DNA of 64,000 nt from Marmoricola sp. URHB0036 (GTDB lineage: Bacteria > Actinomycetota > Actinomycetes > Propionibacteriales > Nocardioidaceae): the NCBI RefSeq assembly GCF_000426045.1, contig NZ_AUEP01000014.1, forward strand, positions 62,001-126,000, given 5' to 3'. The translations under genes were made by a program, and so were the position numbers. Below, piece by piece: positions 17,160 through 26,755 of this stretch. A model generated the notes under the pieces. It ran no database searches. It saw nothing but the letters and a program-made list of their open reading frames with translations, and had not been told where the DNA came from. Position 1 is the stretch's first letter; every line of letters starts with the position of its first letter.

Positions 17160-18185
17160 ATGTCCTCGACCAGTGCCTCCACGTTCATCGCCCGCAGTGC
17201 CACCGACCTCGTCGCCGTCGTGCCGGTGGTGCTCGGCTTCCATCCGCGGGACTCCGTGGTGGTGCTCACCTTCGGTGGGCCGGGACGAGGTCGCGGTGCT
17301 GCCTTCCACGCCCGGGTCGACCTCCCACTGGCGATGGGCGAGCAGGAGGAGGTGGCCGACCTGCTGATGGGAGCCGTCGCTGCCAACCGGGTCGATCGCG
17401 TGGCGGTGCTCCTCTACACCGACGACGTCGAGGTCGCCCATTCCCAGGCCACCCTGCTGCTCGGGCGGCTGCTGGACCACGGTGTCGAGGTCATCGAGGT
17501 GCTCCGCGTCGACGAGGGTCGCTGGCACGTGGTTCCGGAGGACGGCTCACCCGGCACGGCGTACGACCTCGACGGGCACCCGTTCACCGCCCAGGGCGTC
17601 TACGACGGCCAGGTCGTGCACCGCGACCGGGCCGCGCTGGCGGACACCCTGGTGGGCACCGACGACGATGACGCCGTCGAGGTGGCCCTGGCCGCGACCC
17701 GGTTCGCCGACCTGGTCGCGTCCTCGGCGGAGACCGGGATGCTCCGCACCGAGGCCCGCTGGCTGCAGGGCTTCATCAGGTCGCACCTCGACGCTCCCGT
17801 CGCGGCGGTCGACGCCGGCCGGCTGCTGGTGCTCGCCTCGATCGTCGCGACCCGTGACGTCGCCTGGGCCGAGATCACCCGCGAGTCCTCCGGCCAGCAC
17901 GTCGAGCTCTGGCGCGGACTGGTGCGTCGCGCGCCTCGTGACCTGTTGCCCGGCGCCTGCTCGCTGCTCGCCTTCGCCGCGTGGCAGCACGGCGACGGTG
18001 CCCTGGCCTGGTGCGCCGTCGACCGCTGCCTCGAGGTCGACCCTGACTACTCGATGGCGCACTGCGTGGCCCAGATCCTGACCGGGGCCGTGCCGCCGAG
18101 CGTCTGGGAGCCCATCCCCGAGCAGGACCTGCCCGTCTTCGCCGGGGAGGCACCGTCGACCGGCAGGGCCGTTCGACCCTCGTAG
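17160..18185 (+). CDS. DUF4192 family protein
   Basis: 341 residues. The N-terminus (ATDLVAVVPVVLGFHPRDSVVVLTFGG) and the later WLQGFIRSHLDAPVAAVDAGRLLVLASI and DLLPGACSLLAFAAWQHGDGALAWCAVDR are the conserved blocks of actinobacterial DUF4192. The last part, with Leu/Ala-rich helices and VDRCLEVDPDYSMAHCV, resembles a TPR pair. The function is unknown. It is divergent from dinB across 143 bp that contain a TTGTCCACC sequence near 17097. Confidence 0.85.
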   Translation: MSSTSASTFIARSATDLVAVVPVVLGFHPRDSVVVLTFGGPGRGRGAAFHARVDLPLAMGEQEEVADLLMGAVAANRVDRVAVLLYTDDVEVAHSQATLLLGRLLDHGVEVIEVLRVDEGRWHVVPEDGSPGTAYDLDGHPFTAQGVYDGQVVHRDRAALADTLVGTDDDDAVEVALAATRFADLVASSAETGMLRTEARWLQGFIRSHLDAPVAAVDAGRLLVLASIVATRDVAWAEITRESSGQHVELWRGLVRRAPRDLLPGACSLLAFAAWQHGDGALAWCAVDRCLEVDPDYSMAHCVAQILTGAVPPSVWEPIPEQDLPVFAGEAPSTGRAVRPS

Positions 18186-18203
18186 GCGGCCCGCTCATCG
18201 GTC

Positions 18204-18209
18204 TACTGT
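18204..18209 (+). promoter_or_regulatory. -10 hexamer TACTGT, leaderless start
   Basis: TACTGT lies 6 nt before ATG 18216. Confidence 0.45.
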
Positions 18210-18215
18210 TCCGGC

Positions 18216-19688
18216 ATGGGTACCGAAGTCGACCTGCAGGAGTTCTCCCGCTCCGATCGCACGCGACACCGCGAGAAGGTACGCCGCTGCCTCGACGTCT
18301 TCGCCCGGATGCTGCGCGAGTCCTACTTCGACATCGAGGACCCGATGACGGGGATGGAGATCGAGTTCAACCTGGTCGACGACGAGGGGCACCCCTCCCT
18401 GAAGAGCGCGGAGGCTCTCGAGGCCATCGCCAACCCCAGCTTCCAGACCGAGCTGGCGCAGTTCAACCTCGAGATCAACGTCCGGCCGCGACGGCTGGGT
18501 GCCCGGGGTGTCTCCGGCTTCGAGGACGACCTGCGCAGCAGCCTGAACCATGCCGAGGCGAAGTCCAACGAGGTCCGGGCCCACATGGTGATGATCGGCA
18601 TCCTGCCGACCCTCGAGGACGGCCACCTCAGCCCGTCGAACGTCAGCCCCAACCCGCGCTACAAGCTGCTCAGCGACCAGATCCTGGCCGCGCGCGGCGA
18701 GGACCTCGTCATCGACATCAACGGTCCCGAGCGCCTGCAGACGACGTCGGACTCGATCATGCCCGAGGCGGCGTGCACGAGCACCCAGCTGCACACCCAG
18801 GTCAGCCCCGACAACTTCGCGGCGTACTGGAACGCCTCGCAGGCGATCAGTGGCATCCAGCTCGCGGTCGGCGCCAACTCGCCGTACCTCCTCGGCAAGC
18901 AGCTGTGGCAGGAGACCCGCATCCCGTTGTTCGAGCAGGCCACCGACACCCGCAGCGAGGAGCTCAAGGAGCAGGGTGTCCGGCCCCGCGTCTGGTTCGG
19001 CGAGCGGTGGATCAACTCGATCTTCGACCTGTTCGAGGAGAACGTCCGCTACTTCCCGGCACTGCTGCCGATCACCGACGACGAGGACCCGCTGGAGGTG
19101 CTCGAGGGTGGTGGCACACCGACGCTCTCCGAGCTCAAGCTGCACAACGGCACCATCTACCGCTGGAACCGCCCGGTGTACGACGTCGTCGACGACGTGC
19201 CGCACCTGCGCGTGGAGAACCGCGTCCTCGCGGCCGGTCCCTCGGTCATCGACACGATGGCCAACGCAGCCTTCTACTTCGGGCTCACCCGCACGCTGGC
19301 CGAGGACGACCGGCCGCTGTGGTCGCAGATGTCGTTCTCGGCCGCTGAGGAGAACTTCCACGTCGCCGCCGAGCACGGCATCCGGGCCCGGGTCTACTGG
19401 CCGGGCATCGGCGAGGTCGACGCCACCGAGCTGGTGCTGCGCCGGCTGCTGCCGATGGCCCACGCCGGGCTGGAGCGGTGGGGGGTCGAGGCCGACGAGG
19501 CGTCGCGGTTGCTCGGGATCATCGAGCAGCGCTGCATCCTGGGCCGCAACGGCGCTTCCTGGTACGTCGACCGGGTCACCGCGCTCGAGGAGGACGGCAC
19601 CGACCGGGCCGAGGCACTGCGGCTGACCCTGCAGGAGTACCGCGAGCTGATGCACGCCAACGAGCCGGTGCACACCTGGCCGCTCTGA
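18216..19688 (+). CDS. GCS2-type glutamate-cysteine ligase family protein
   Basis: 490 residues. MTGMEIEFNLVDDEG is the GCS2 ATP/metal-binding block with paired Glu, FNLEINVRP the second, and CTSTQLHTQVSPDNFAAYWNASQ plus AVGANSPYLLGK, then PHLRVENRVLAAGPS complete the family. Such carboxylate-amine ligases join glutamate or similar acids to an amine with ATP. In actinobacteria this longer group is annotated as glutamate-cysteine ligase-like, but the true substrate is usually unproven; mycothiol producers do not need glutathione. EgtA at 26950 is a different, shorter paralogue with an assigned pathway. Leaderless-type start. Confidence 0.8.
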   Translation: MGTEVDLQEFSRSDRTRHREKVRRCLDVFARMLRESYFDIEDPMTGMEIEFNLVDDEGHPSLKSAEALEAIANPSFQTELAQFNLEINVRPRRLGARGVSGFEDDLRSSLNHAEAKSNEVRAHMVMIGILPTLEDGHLSPSNVSPNPRYKLLSDQILAARGEDLVIDINGPERLQTTSDSIMPEAACTSTQLHTQVSPDNFAAYWNASQAISGIQLAVGANSPYLLGKQLWQETRIPLFEQATDTRSEELKEQGVRPRVWFGERWINSIFDLFEENVRYFPALLPITDDEDPLEVLEGGGTPTLSELKLHNGTIYRWNRPVYDVVDDVPHLRVENRVLAAGPSVIDTMANAAFYFGLTRTLAEDDRPLWSQMSFSAAEENFHVAAEHGIRARVYWPGIGEVDATELVLRRLLPMAHAGLERWGVEADEASRLLGIIEQRCILGRNGASWYVDRVTALEEDGTDRAEALRLTLQEYRELMHANEPVHTWPL

Positions 19689-19694
19689 GCAGGG

Positions 19695-20099
19695 CTACGC
19701 CACACGGCGGCGGGTCCGGATCCGTCGCCAGACCCGTTGCTCGCCGCTGACCAGGTCGAACCACGCCGTCCTCGTCACGACCGCGAAGGCCGGCAGCACC
19801 AGGCCGTGCCGCGCGAACCCCGCCCGCGTCGCTGCGAACCAGGCGGCGTCGAGGTCGGTGGTGCCGATCTCGCCTCCTCGGGTCACCCACCCGCACGCGC
19901 CCTCGGTCGCGACGAGCCCGTCGATCGCCCGCACGACGAGGTCGGTCCGTAGACCCTGGTCGACGACCTCGGGAAGCACGACGTGCTCCCCGGCCGGCTG
20001 CCCGACGTGGACGGTGCTCGGGAGCGACCGTCTGGTGCTGGCCGCCGCCACGAAGACCCGCAGCTCGTGGGTGATCGCCTCGGCGAGCTCGGCCTGCAT
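19695..20099 (-). CDS. Hypothetical protein (134 aa)
   Basis: ATG 20099 follows GGGTGGGCGAC, a usable ribosome-binding site. The protein has alternating hydrophobic stretches (ELRVFVAAASTRRSLPSTVHV, GLVLPAFAVVTRTAWFDLV) without membrane helices and ends in a basic RRIRTRRR tail. I do not recognise a family. It is divergent from the HhH-GPD gene and convergent with the GCS2-type gene, 6 bp from its stop. Confidence 0.7.
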   Translation of the reverse strand: MQAELAEAITHELRVFVAAASTRRSLPSTVHVGQPAGEHVVLPEVVDQGLRTDLVVRAIDGLVATEGACGWVTRGGEIGTTDLDAAWFAATRAGFARHGLVLPAFAVVTRTAWFDLVSGEQRVWRRIRTRRRVA

Positions 20100-20166
20100 G
20101 TCGCCCACCCTGCCCCAGGACGGCCCGCGGCGACCGGTCGCTCCACAGGGTTGGCATGATGTCCTG

Positions 20167-20727
20167 ATGGCCATCCACATCACCGGCGACGACAAGGCCG
20201 ACGAGGTTCTCGACGGGTCGCCGTTCGCGCTGCTGCTCGGCATGCTCCTGGACCAGCAGTACCCGATGGAGCACGCGTTCCGTGGCCCGGCGAAGATCCT
20301 GGACCGCTTCGGCAGCCTGGAGCCAGCCGAGATCGCGGCCGCCGATCCCGAGCAGTTCGCCTCGCTGTGCTCCGAGCCGCCGGCCGTGCACCGCTTCCCG
20401 GGCTCGATGGCCCAGAAGGTGCAGGCGGTGGCCCGCATCGTGGTCGAGGAGTACGACGGTCGGGCCGAGCGCATCTGGACGGAGTCCGGCGATGCCACGG
20501 AGCTGCTCCGGCGGATGACGGCACTGCCCGGGTTCGGCAAGCAGAAGGCCCAGATCTTCGTGGCCCTGCTGGCCAAGCAGCTCGGCGTACGCCCCGAGGG
20601 CTGGGAGGCCGTCGTGGGCGACTACAGCCTCGAGGGCTACCGCTCGGTCGCCGACGTCGTCGACGCCGCCTCGCTGGACAAGGTCCGTGCGTACAAGAAG
20701 GAGAAGAAGGCGGCTGCGCGCGCATGA
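20167..20727 (+). CDS. HhH-GPD-type base excision DNA repair protein
   Basis: 186 residues. LLLGMLLDQQYPMEHAFRGPAKILDRFG is the N-terminal helical block, and MTALPGFGKQKAQIFVALLAKQ is the helix-hairpin-helix with G-F-G. In EndoIII-type glycosylases the catalytic Lys or Asp follows the hairpin; here GVRPEGW and GDYSLEGY occupy that stretch. There is no C-terminal FeS Cys cluster, consistent with this short actinobacterial subfamily. The lesion is unknown. The C-terminus is Lys-rich (KKEKKAAARA). It sits 124 bp before sigA on the same strand. Confidence 0.85.
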   Translation: MAIHITGDDKADEVLDGSPFALLLGMLLDQQYPMEHAFRGPAKILDRFGSLEPAEIAAADPEQFASLCSEPPAVHRFPGSMAQKVQAVARIVVEEYDGRAERIWTESGDATELLRRMTALPGFGKQKAQIFVALLAKQLGVRPEGWEAVVGDYSLEGYRSVADVVDAASLDKVRAYKKEKKAAARA

Positions 20728-20807
20728 GGTCTGGTCGAACCACCTTGGGTGGCATGACACAATAGGGGGTGCGGCTGTTGACACCTACGGGTCTTGTCGC
20801 GCCCTTG

Positions 20808-20813
20808 TAGATT
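20808..20813 (+). promoter_or_regulatory. Possible -10 (TAGATT) of sigA
   Basis: TAGATT lies 38 nt before the sigA start. A TTGACA sits at 20778-20783, but the 24-bp spacing is too long for a simple pair, so two overlapping promoters or an activator-dependent one are possible. Confidence 0.35.
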
Positions 20814-20851
20814 CCTGAGAAGCCCCTGAATGGACAACCCGAGAGGTATTC

Positions 20852-22084
<1,233 letters not shown>

Positions 22085-22132
22085 GGTTCGCCTGAGATCC
22101 GAAGTCACCCCGGGCGCCCGCGGAAACCGCGG

Positions 22133-23041
22133 CTACGAGGTGAGCTTGGGAGCCCAGTCGAGTCCCTCGGGGCCGTCGTCGCCCACGATCGGACCGGTCA
22201 GCGAGTAGCTGTGCGTCCCGTCGGGCAGGTAGGCGCGCACCTTGAAGCGCTCGTCGGTGTCCTGGTCGTTGGGCTCGTGGTTGGCGTTGAACTGCAGGAC
22301 CGCGATCTTCTTGCCGTCCGGTGACCAGGCGACGCCGATGTGGTGCAGGCCTTGCGGGTAGGCCTTCCAGCTCACCCGGAAGGGTGTCGTGGCTGACGTC
22401 GCGGTGCGGGGCACGGTCACCATCTCGCTCTTGCCGGTGAAGCGAGTGGTGATGAAGGCCAGGACCTTCGAGTCGGGTCGCCAGTCGGGGAAGGTGTTGC
22501 TGCCGCCGGAGGACACCGTCCTCAACCCGGTGCCGCTGGAGGTGATCGTCTTGATGGCGGTGCCGGTGCTGAAGGCGATCAGGGTGCCGTCAGGTGACCA
22601 GGCGGGCTGCTGCACAGCGGTGCTGGCCGTGTAGAGGGTGGTGACGGCACCGGTCGACACCTTGACCTTCTCCAGCTGGTTGCCGTCGGAGGTGACGATG
22701 GATTTCGCGTCCCCGGACCAGGCCAGGTAGGCGCCGACGGTTCCTCCCGTGTGCGTGACCTGTCGCTCGGCTCCGGTGCTGAGCGTGCGCACCCACACGT
22801 CGCCGCTCCGGAGGAAGGCGAGCTGCTTGCCGTTGGGGGAGTACTTCGGTTCGTCACCCTCCGTGACCCCGTGGTAGCTGCCTTCGCCCGGCGCCTGGGT
22901 GGTGATGCCACCGAAGCCAACGAGGAAGACGAGGTCACCGTTCTTCGGCGCGGGTGTCGTGGCACCCACCGCGGATCCGGTCGAGGCGGTCACGAATCCG
23001 ATGGCTACTGCGGCCGCGGCGAGGCTTGCCTTGATGCGCAC
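22133..23041 (-). CDS. Secreted PD40/TolB-like beta-propeller protein
   Basis: 302 residues from GTG 23041, with GGGGGAA upstream. A signal peptide (about 1-26, ending STGSAVG-AT) is followed by about six PD40/WD40-like blades: EPKYSPNGKQLAFLRSGDVWV, GAYLAWSGDAKSIVTSDG, QQPAWSPDGTLIAFSTG, FPDWRPDSKVLAFITTR and HIGVAWSPDGKKIAVLQF. The repeated xSPDGxxIAF motif is that of TolB-type propellers, which usually bind proteins or ligands. It lacks the TolB N-terminal domain, so it is not a Tol-Pal component. Function unknown. Convergent with sigA. Confidence 0.85.
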   Translation of the reverse strand: MRIKASLAAAAVAIGFVTASTGSAVGATTPAPKNGDLVFLVGFGGITTQAPGEGSYHGVTEGDEPKYSPNGKQLAFLRSGDVWVRTLSTGAERQVTHTGGTVGAYLAWSGDAKSIVTSDGNQLEKVKVSTGAVTTLYTASTAVQQPAWSPDGTLIAFSTGTAIKTITSSGTGLRTVSSGGSNTFPDWRPDSKVLAFITTRFTGKSEMVTVPRTATSATTPFRVSWKAYPQGLHHIGVAWSPDGKKIAVLQFNANHEPNDQDTDERFKVRAYLPDGTHSYSLTGPIVGDDGPEGLDWAPKLTS

Positions 23042-23564
23042 TGAGTTTCCCCCGTGTGTCGATGATGACGAGCGCCTCTGGACGCCGAGCAAGCAACGTA
23101 AGGCCCCGGCGACCGAATCCCTCCACGCTGGCGCCGAACGCGAGCGGATGGACCAGACCAGTTCGCCGGAGCCGCCCGTGCGGGGTTGATGCGCACGGAC
23201 GGCTCCGTTGTCACGAGGACCGGTCTGCGGGCGGCGCCCTCATGGAGGGATCCGGGCATGCTGCCCGCCTCGTGACTCCTGTCTCCTACCCGCTCGGGGC
23301 CCGGATACTCCTCGCTGGGTCGAGCGTGACCAATGAGGCGAGTGAGTCGTTGACGTGCTGAGTCGTCCGAGGCCACTCCGGGTTGATGGGTCTCGGACGA
23401 CTCCACCAATTCCGGGCCACGTCCCCCTCAATGAGGCCGGCCGTGAGACGCGCGTTTCGCCCCGTGGGCAGCGCCGTACCGGACGGTCGAGCCCTTCGTT
23501 GAACCCGTGTGCCCTGATCGTCCGTCCGGGGGGATGGGCGATCAGGGCTTCTCGGTGCGTGGGG
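23042..23564. other. Gene-poor region with three imperfect or perfect hairpins
   Basis: This region contains no persuasive coding frame on either strand. It holds inverted repeats at 23167-23207 (16-bp arms, one mismatch), 23360-23403 (12-bp perfect arms, 20-nt loop) and 23511-23548 (10-bp perfect arms). The first two loops share GGGTTGATG. Confidence 0.6.
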
Positions 23565-23690
23565 TCAGTTCAGGTCCGGCCAGTCGGGGCACGGCGGGAG
23601 CTGGTCGTTCAGCCCCGGCTCGTGCAGCACCTCGATGAACGCGCTCACTGATCCGACCCCGACGTCCTGACCGGCTGGCCTGTCTTCCAT
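23565..23690 (-). CDS. Possible 41-residue peptide gene
   Basis: ATG 23690 is preceded by GGGAG at 6 nt spacing. The product begins MEDRPAGQDVGVGSVSAFIE and ends CPDWPDLN; it is acidic, has a single Cys and several Pro. Third codon positions after the first few codons are almost all G or C, as in real genes here. A hairpin (23511-23548) follows the stop by 17 nt in the reading direction, as a terminator would. No modification enzyme or partner is adjacent, so a precursor-peptide role is only a thought. Family unknown; it may be non-coding. Confidence 0.4.
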   Translation of the reverse strand: MEDRPAGQDVGVGSVSAFIEVLHEPGLNDQLPPCPDWPDLN

Positions 23691-23804
23691 GGTTGGCTCC
23701 CGAGCGTCTCGTGAGTGTGCTGACACCCTGAACAACTCGACGGGAACTACGGAGGTCACGCATCGTCTCGCCAGGCGAACCACGGGACGGACCGACCTGA
23801 CGCC

Positions 23805-23810
23805 TACACT
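23805..23810 (+). promoter_or_regulatory. -10 hexamer TACACT, leaderless start
   Basis: TACACT lies 7 nt before GTG 23818. Confidence 0.45.
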
Positions 23811-23817
23811 GCGAGAC

Positions 23818-24093
23818 GTGAGCAGCGACGCATCGGAGGTCCCGACCACGAGCGACACCAACGCGCGGGCGGTGCTGGCGCGGCGGGTCGAGTTCATCAT
23901 GATCGGCATCGGCGGGGTGTTCATCATCCTCGGCTGGGGCATCGGCCACCAGGAGTGGGCGCGGGCGCTCGGTTGGGCCTTCACCGGCGTCGGGTTCGCC
24001 ATCGAGCTGGTCTACGGCAAGGTGCTCAAGCCGTCCCGGACCGCGGCGAAACCAGAGCCCGAACCGCTGGCGACCGATGAGTCGAAGTCCTGA
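23818..24093 (+). CDS. Small two-helix membrane protein
   Basis: 91 residues. GTG 23818 is used because TACACT lies 7 nt upstream and the earlier frame lacks coding character. Two hydrophobic segments (FIMIGIGGVFIILGWGIG, about 26-44, and ALGWAFTGVGFAIELVYG, about 52-70) follow a polar N-terminus, and the tail is Pro/Glu/Lys-rich. No family is recognised. Confidence 0.65.
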   Translation: MSSDASEVPTTSDTNARAVLARRVEFIMIGIGGVFIILGWGIGHQEWARALGWAFTGVGFAIELVYGKVLKPSRTAAKPEPEPLATDESKS

Positions 24094-24109
24094 CGCAGGT
24101 CGACAGCGC

Positions 24110-24709
24110 ATGAGCATCGTGACGTGTGACCTGAGCGTGTCCGTGGACGGCTACGTCGCCGGCCCCCACCAGTCGGTCGAGAACCCCATCGGCGAAGGCG
24201 GGATGGCCCTGCACCAGTGGCACTTCGGTGCCGAGGGCGCCGACGCCGCCATCGTCGAGGAGTGGCAGACCGGTGTGGGCGCCTACATCATGGGGCGGCA
24301 CATGTTCGGTCCCGACCGTGGCGAGTGGGACCTCGACTGGACCGGGTGGTGGGGCGACGAGCCGCCGTACGGCGTGCCGGTGTTCGTCCTCGGCCACCGT
24401 CCACGCCCGTCGATCCAGGTCGGGCAGACGACCTTCCTGTTCGTGACCGAGGGGATCGCGGCGGCCCTCGTCGAGGCACGGGCAGCGGCGGGTGAGCAAC
24501 GGGTCGCCATCGCCGGCGGCGCGAGCACGGCCAACCAGTACCTCGCAGCCGGACTGGTCGACCAGCTGCACCTGCACATCGCGCCGATCGTGCTGGGCGG
24601 ACCGGGGGAGCGGCTGTTCGACGGCGTGCCGCGCACCGACCTCGAACCGGTCCAGGTGGTGGCGTCACCCGGCGTGACGCACGTGAAGTACGCCCTCGTC
24701 CGCCCGTGA
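24110..24709 (+). CDS. Dihydrofolate reductase-like (RibD C-terminal) protein
   Basis: 199 residues from ATG 24110; ATG 24077 inside the preceding gene is an alternative. DLSVSVDGYVAGP, GAYIMGRHMFGP, VFVLGHRPRP, VAIAGGASTANQYLAAGLVDQLHLHIAPIVLGGPGERLF and VTHVKYALVRP are the standard blocks of the RibD_C/YwjB/YyaP family, an NADPH-dependent reductase fold. The substrate is unknown; members are not true dihydrofolate reductases. Its stop overlaps the GTG of egtE by 4 bases (GTGA), so the two are translated together. Confidence 0.88.
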   Translation: MSIVTCDLSVSVDGYVAGPHQSVENPIGEGGMALHQWHFGAEGADAAIVEEWQTGVGAYIMGRHMFGPDRGEWDLDWTGWWGDEPPYGVPVFVLGHRPRPSIQVGQTTFLFVTEGIAAALVEARAAAGEQRVAIAGGASTANQYLAAGLVDQLHLHIAPIVLGGPGERLFDGVPRTDLEPVQVVASPGVTHVKYALVRP

Positions 24710-25824
24710 CCGACGACGCCTGGGTGGCCTGGCGGGAGGCCCGACCGCCGACCTCGCTCCTGCACCTCGACACGGCTGCCGTCGGACGCTCGTCGGTCGC
24801 CACCCTCGAGGCGGTCGCCGGACACGCTCGCCTGGAGGCCGAGCGGGGTGGCTACGTGGCCCAGGAGCAGGCGGCGCCACAGCTGGAGGAGCTGCGACGT
24901 GACCTGGCCGGGCTGCTCGGCACCGACACGGACGGGGTCGCCTTCGTCGAGAGCGCGATGACGGCCCTGGACACGTTGGTGCGGGCCTGGCCGCTCGCAC
25001 CCGGCGCACACGTGCTCGTCGCGCCGTCGGAATGGGGACCCAACCTCGAGCTGCTGGAGCGGCATGGTCTGGTCACCGAGCCGATCACGACCGACGACGA
25101 CGGTGTGGTCGACCTCGACGCCTTTGGCCGTCGGGTCGGCGCGGGGCCGGTCGACGTCGTCCTGGTCGACCAGGTCTCGGCCCATCGCGGGCTGGTGCAA
25201 CCGGCCGCCGAGATCGTCGCGGTGGCGCACGAGCACGGCGTACCCGTGTGGCTGGATGCGGCTCAGTCGGTGGGCCACGTCGCCGTACCCCCGGCTGACG
25301 CGGTTGTCGCCACCAGCCGCAAGTGGCTCACCGGTCCGCGGGGCGTCGGGATGGTGGCGGTGGCCGAGCAGCACCGCCCCGACCTCCGCGTACGACGACC
25401 CGCGAAGCTGCCCGACGTACCGGTCGTCCAGCTGCTCGAGTCGCAGGAGGCCCATGTCGCGGGCCGGGTCGGGCTCGGGGTCGCCGTACGCGAGCACCTC
25501 GACCACGGACCTGGTGCCGTCGCCGACCGCCTCGCCGAGGTGGGACGTGCCGTGCGCGAGATGGCCGCCACCCTGGACGGGTGGGAGGTCGTCCACCCGC
25601 ACGCGCCGGCGGGAGCGACGACCTCGCTGCGGTCGACCGCGGGGCAGGACACCGTGCGAGCCCGCGAGCTGCTGCTCCACCGGCACGAGATCCTGACCAG
25701 CCTCTGCCTGCCGTGGCGCGCGCCGGGGGAGCGGATCGACGAGCCGTGGCTGCGGCTCAGCCCGCACGTCGACCTCACCGTCGACGACCTCGAGAGAACG
25801 GCGGCCGCGCTGCGCGTCGTGTGA
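24706..25824 (+). CDS. egtE: PLP-dependent C-S lyase of ergothioneine synthesis, EgtE-like
   Basis: 372 residues. The N-terminus (WREARPPTSLLHLDTAA, then RLEAERGGYVAQEQAAPQLE) closely follows mycobacterial EgtE. The aminotransferase class V fold shows VWLDAAQSVGHV (Asp contacting the PLP nitrogen) and ATSRKWLTGPRGVG with the Schiff-base Lys. EgtE cleaves the sulfoxide made by EgtB/EgtC to release ergothioneine. It lies 2.2 kb upstream of egtA rather than at the end of egtABCD as in mycobacteria, separated by one methyltransferase gene. It is coupled to the upstream DHFR-like gene. Confidence 0.82.
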   Translation: MTDDAWVAWREARPPTSLLHLDTAAVGRSSVATLEAVAGHARLEAERGGYVAQEQAAPQLEELRRDLAGLLGTDTDGVAFVESAMTALDTLVRAWPLAPGAHVLVAPSEWGPNLELLERHGLVTEPITTDDDGVVDLDAFGRRVGAGPVDVVLVDQVSAHRGLVQPAAEIVAVAHEHGVPVWLDAAQSVGHVAVPPADAVVATSRKWLTGPRGVGMVAVAEQHRPDLRVRRPAKLPDVPVVQLLESQEAHVAGRVGLGVAVREHLDHGPGAVADRLAEVGRAVREMAATLDGWEVVHPHAPAGATTSLRSTAGQDTVRARELLLHRHEILTSLCLPWRAPGERIDEPWLRLSPHVDLTVDDLERTAAALRVV

Positions 25825-25848
25825 GGCTCGGTGGCGGTCGCACCACGT

Positions 25849-25854
25849 TAGGGT
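25849..25854 (+). promoter_or_regulatory. -10 hexamer TAGGGT, leaderless start
   Basis: TAGGGT lies 7 nt before ATG 25862. Confidence 0.5.
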
Positions 25855-25861
25855 CGCTCGC

Positions 25862-26755
25862 ATGACCCGGTTGCCCCGCACGCGTTCCCTGGCGCGAAGA
25901 CTGCTGCGCCGCTCCCCAGCGGCATCCGGGGAAGGCTGCCGGGTGTGCGGCAGCGGCCACCTGCGCCACCGCCACCTCACCTTCGTGCGCGATACCACCA
26001 AGGAGTGCGACATCCGCCGCTGCCTCGACTGCGGCTACGTCGCCATCCTGCGCACCGAGGAGAGCATCTGGAAGGAGAAGACCAGCCTCGACCACTCCTC
26101 CGGCCGTGTCGGCACCGCGGAGCGGGTCGGTCGGGAGTTCCACATGGGCAAGCTGGCGGCCGACATCCTCGGGCGCGACGGACTCTCGGTGCTGGTGTAC
26201 GGCGCCGGTGGCAACCTCGACAACCTGCACATCGAGCAGCTCGACCAGGTCAAGCGGGTGGCGATCGGCGACATCATGAAGCTGCGCGACGACGCGGAGT
26301 TCGTCGACCTGACCAAACCGGCCCGGGAACGCTTCGACATCGTGGTCGCCAGTGAGGTCGTCGAGCACTTCCGCGACCCGCGCACCGATTTCGAGCGGCT
26401 CTTCGGCTACGTCGCCGACGACGGGCTGATCGTCGCCTCCACCAACATCCACGCCGGCAACGACCTGGCCCGCGACGGCTACATCTTCTACCCCGACCAC
26501 ACGTCGTACTACTCGCCGCGCTCGTTGCGGATGATCGCCAACGACGCCGGGTACCACCTCGACTTCCGGGCTCCGATGCTGGGCCCGCGGATGCGCAAGC
26601 GCTACGTGTTCTTCTCCCGCTCTCGCGACCTGCTGGAGGACGTCGCCTGCTACTTCGGCACCGAGGTCTACGCACCCTCGGAGTCCCCGCAGCCCCACCG
26701 GCCACCGCCGCAACGCAGCCACGCCGCCTGGCGACCGGAGCCCGAGCAAGCCTGA
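25862..26755 (+). CDS. Zinc-finger class I methyltransferase-like protein
   Basis: 297 residues. An N-terminal four-Cys site (C26-x2-C29 ... C54-x2-C57) is followed by a methyltransferase domain whose glycine motif is VLVYGAGGNLDNLH, then FDIVVASEVVEHFRDP (about residues 159-174) and a late motif DGLIVASTNIH. The zinc knuckle before a Methyltransf_23-type domain is typical of sugar C-methyltransferases and related natural-product enzymes. The glycine motif is V/YGAGG rather than E/DxGxGxG, so activity is not certain. It lies between egtE and egtA; no known ergothioneine step needs another methyltransferase, since EgtD does all three methylations. Confidence 0.75.
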   Translation: MTRLPRTRSLARRLLRRSPAASGEGCRVCGSGHLRHRHLTFVRDTTKECDIRRCLDCGYVAILRTEESIWKEKTSLDHSSGRVGTAERVGREFHMGKLAADILGRDGLSVLVYGAGGNLDNLHIEQLDQVKRVAIGDIMKLRDDAEFVDLTKPARERFDIVVASEVVEHFRDPRTDFERLFGYVADDGLIVASTNIHAGNDLARDGYIFYPDHTSYYSPRSLRMIANDAGYHLDFRAPMLGPRMRKRYVFFSRSRDLLEDVACYFGTEVYAPSESPQPHRPPPQRSHAAWRPEPEQA

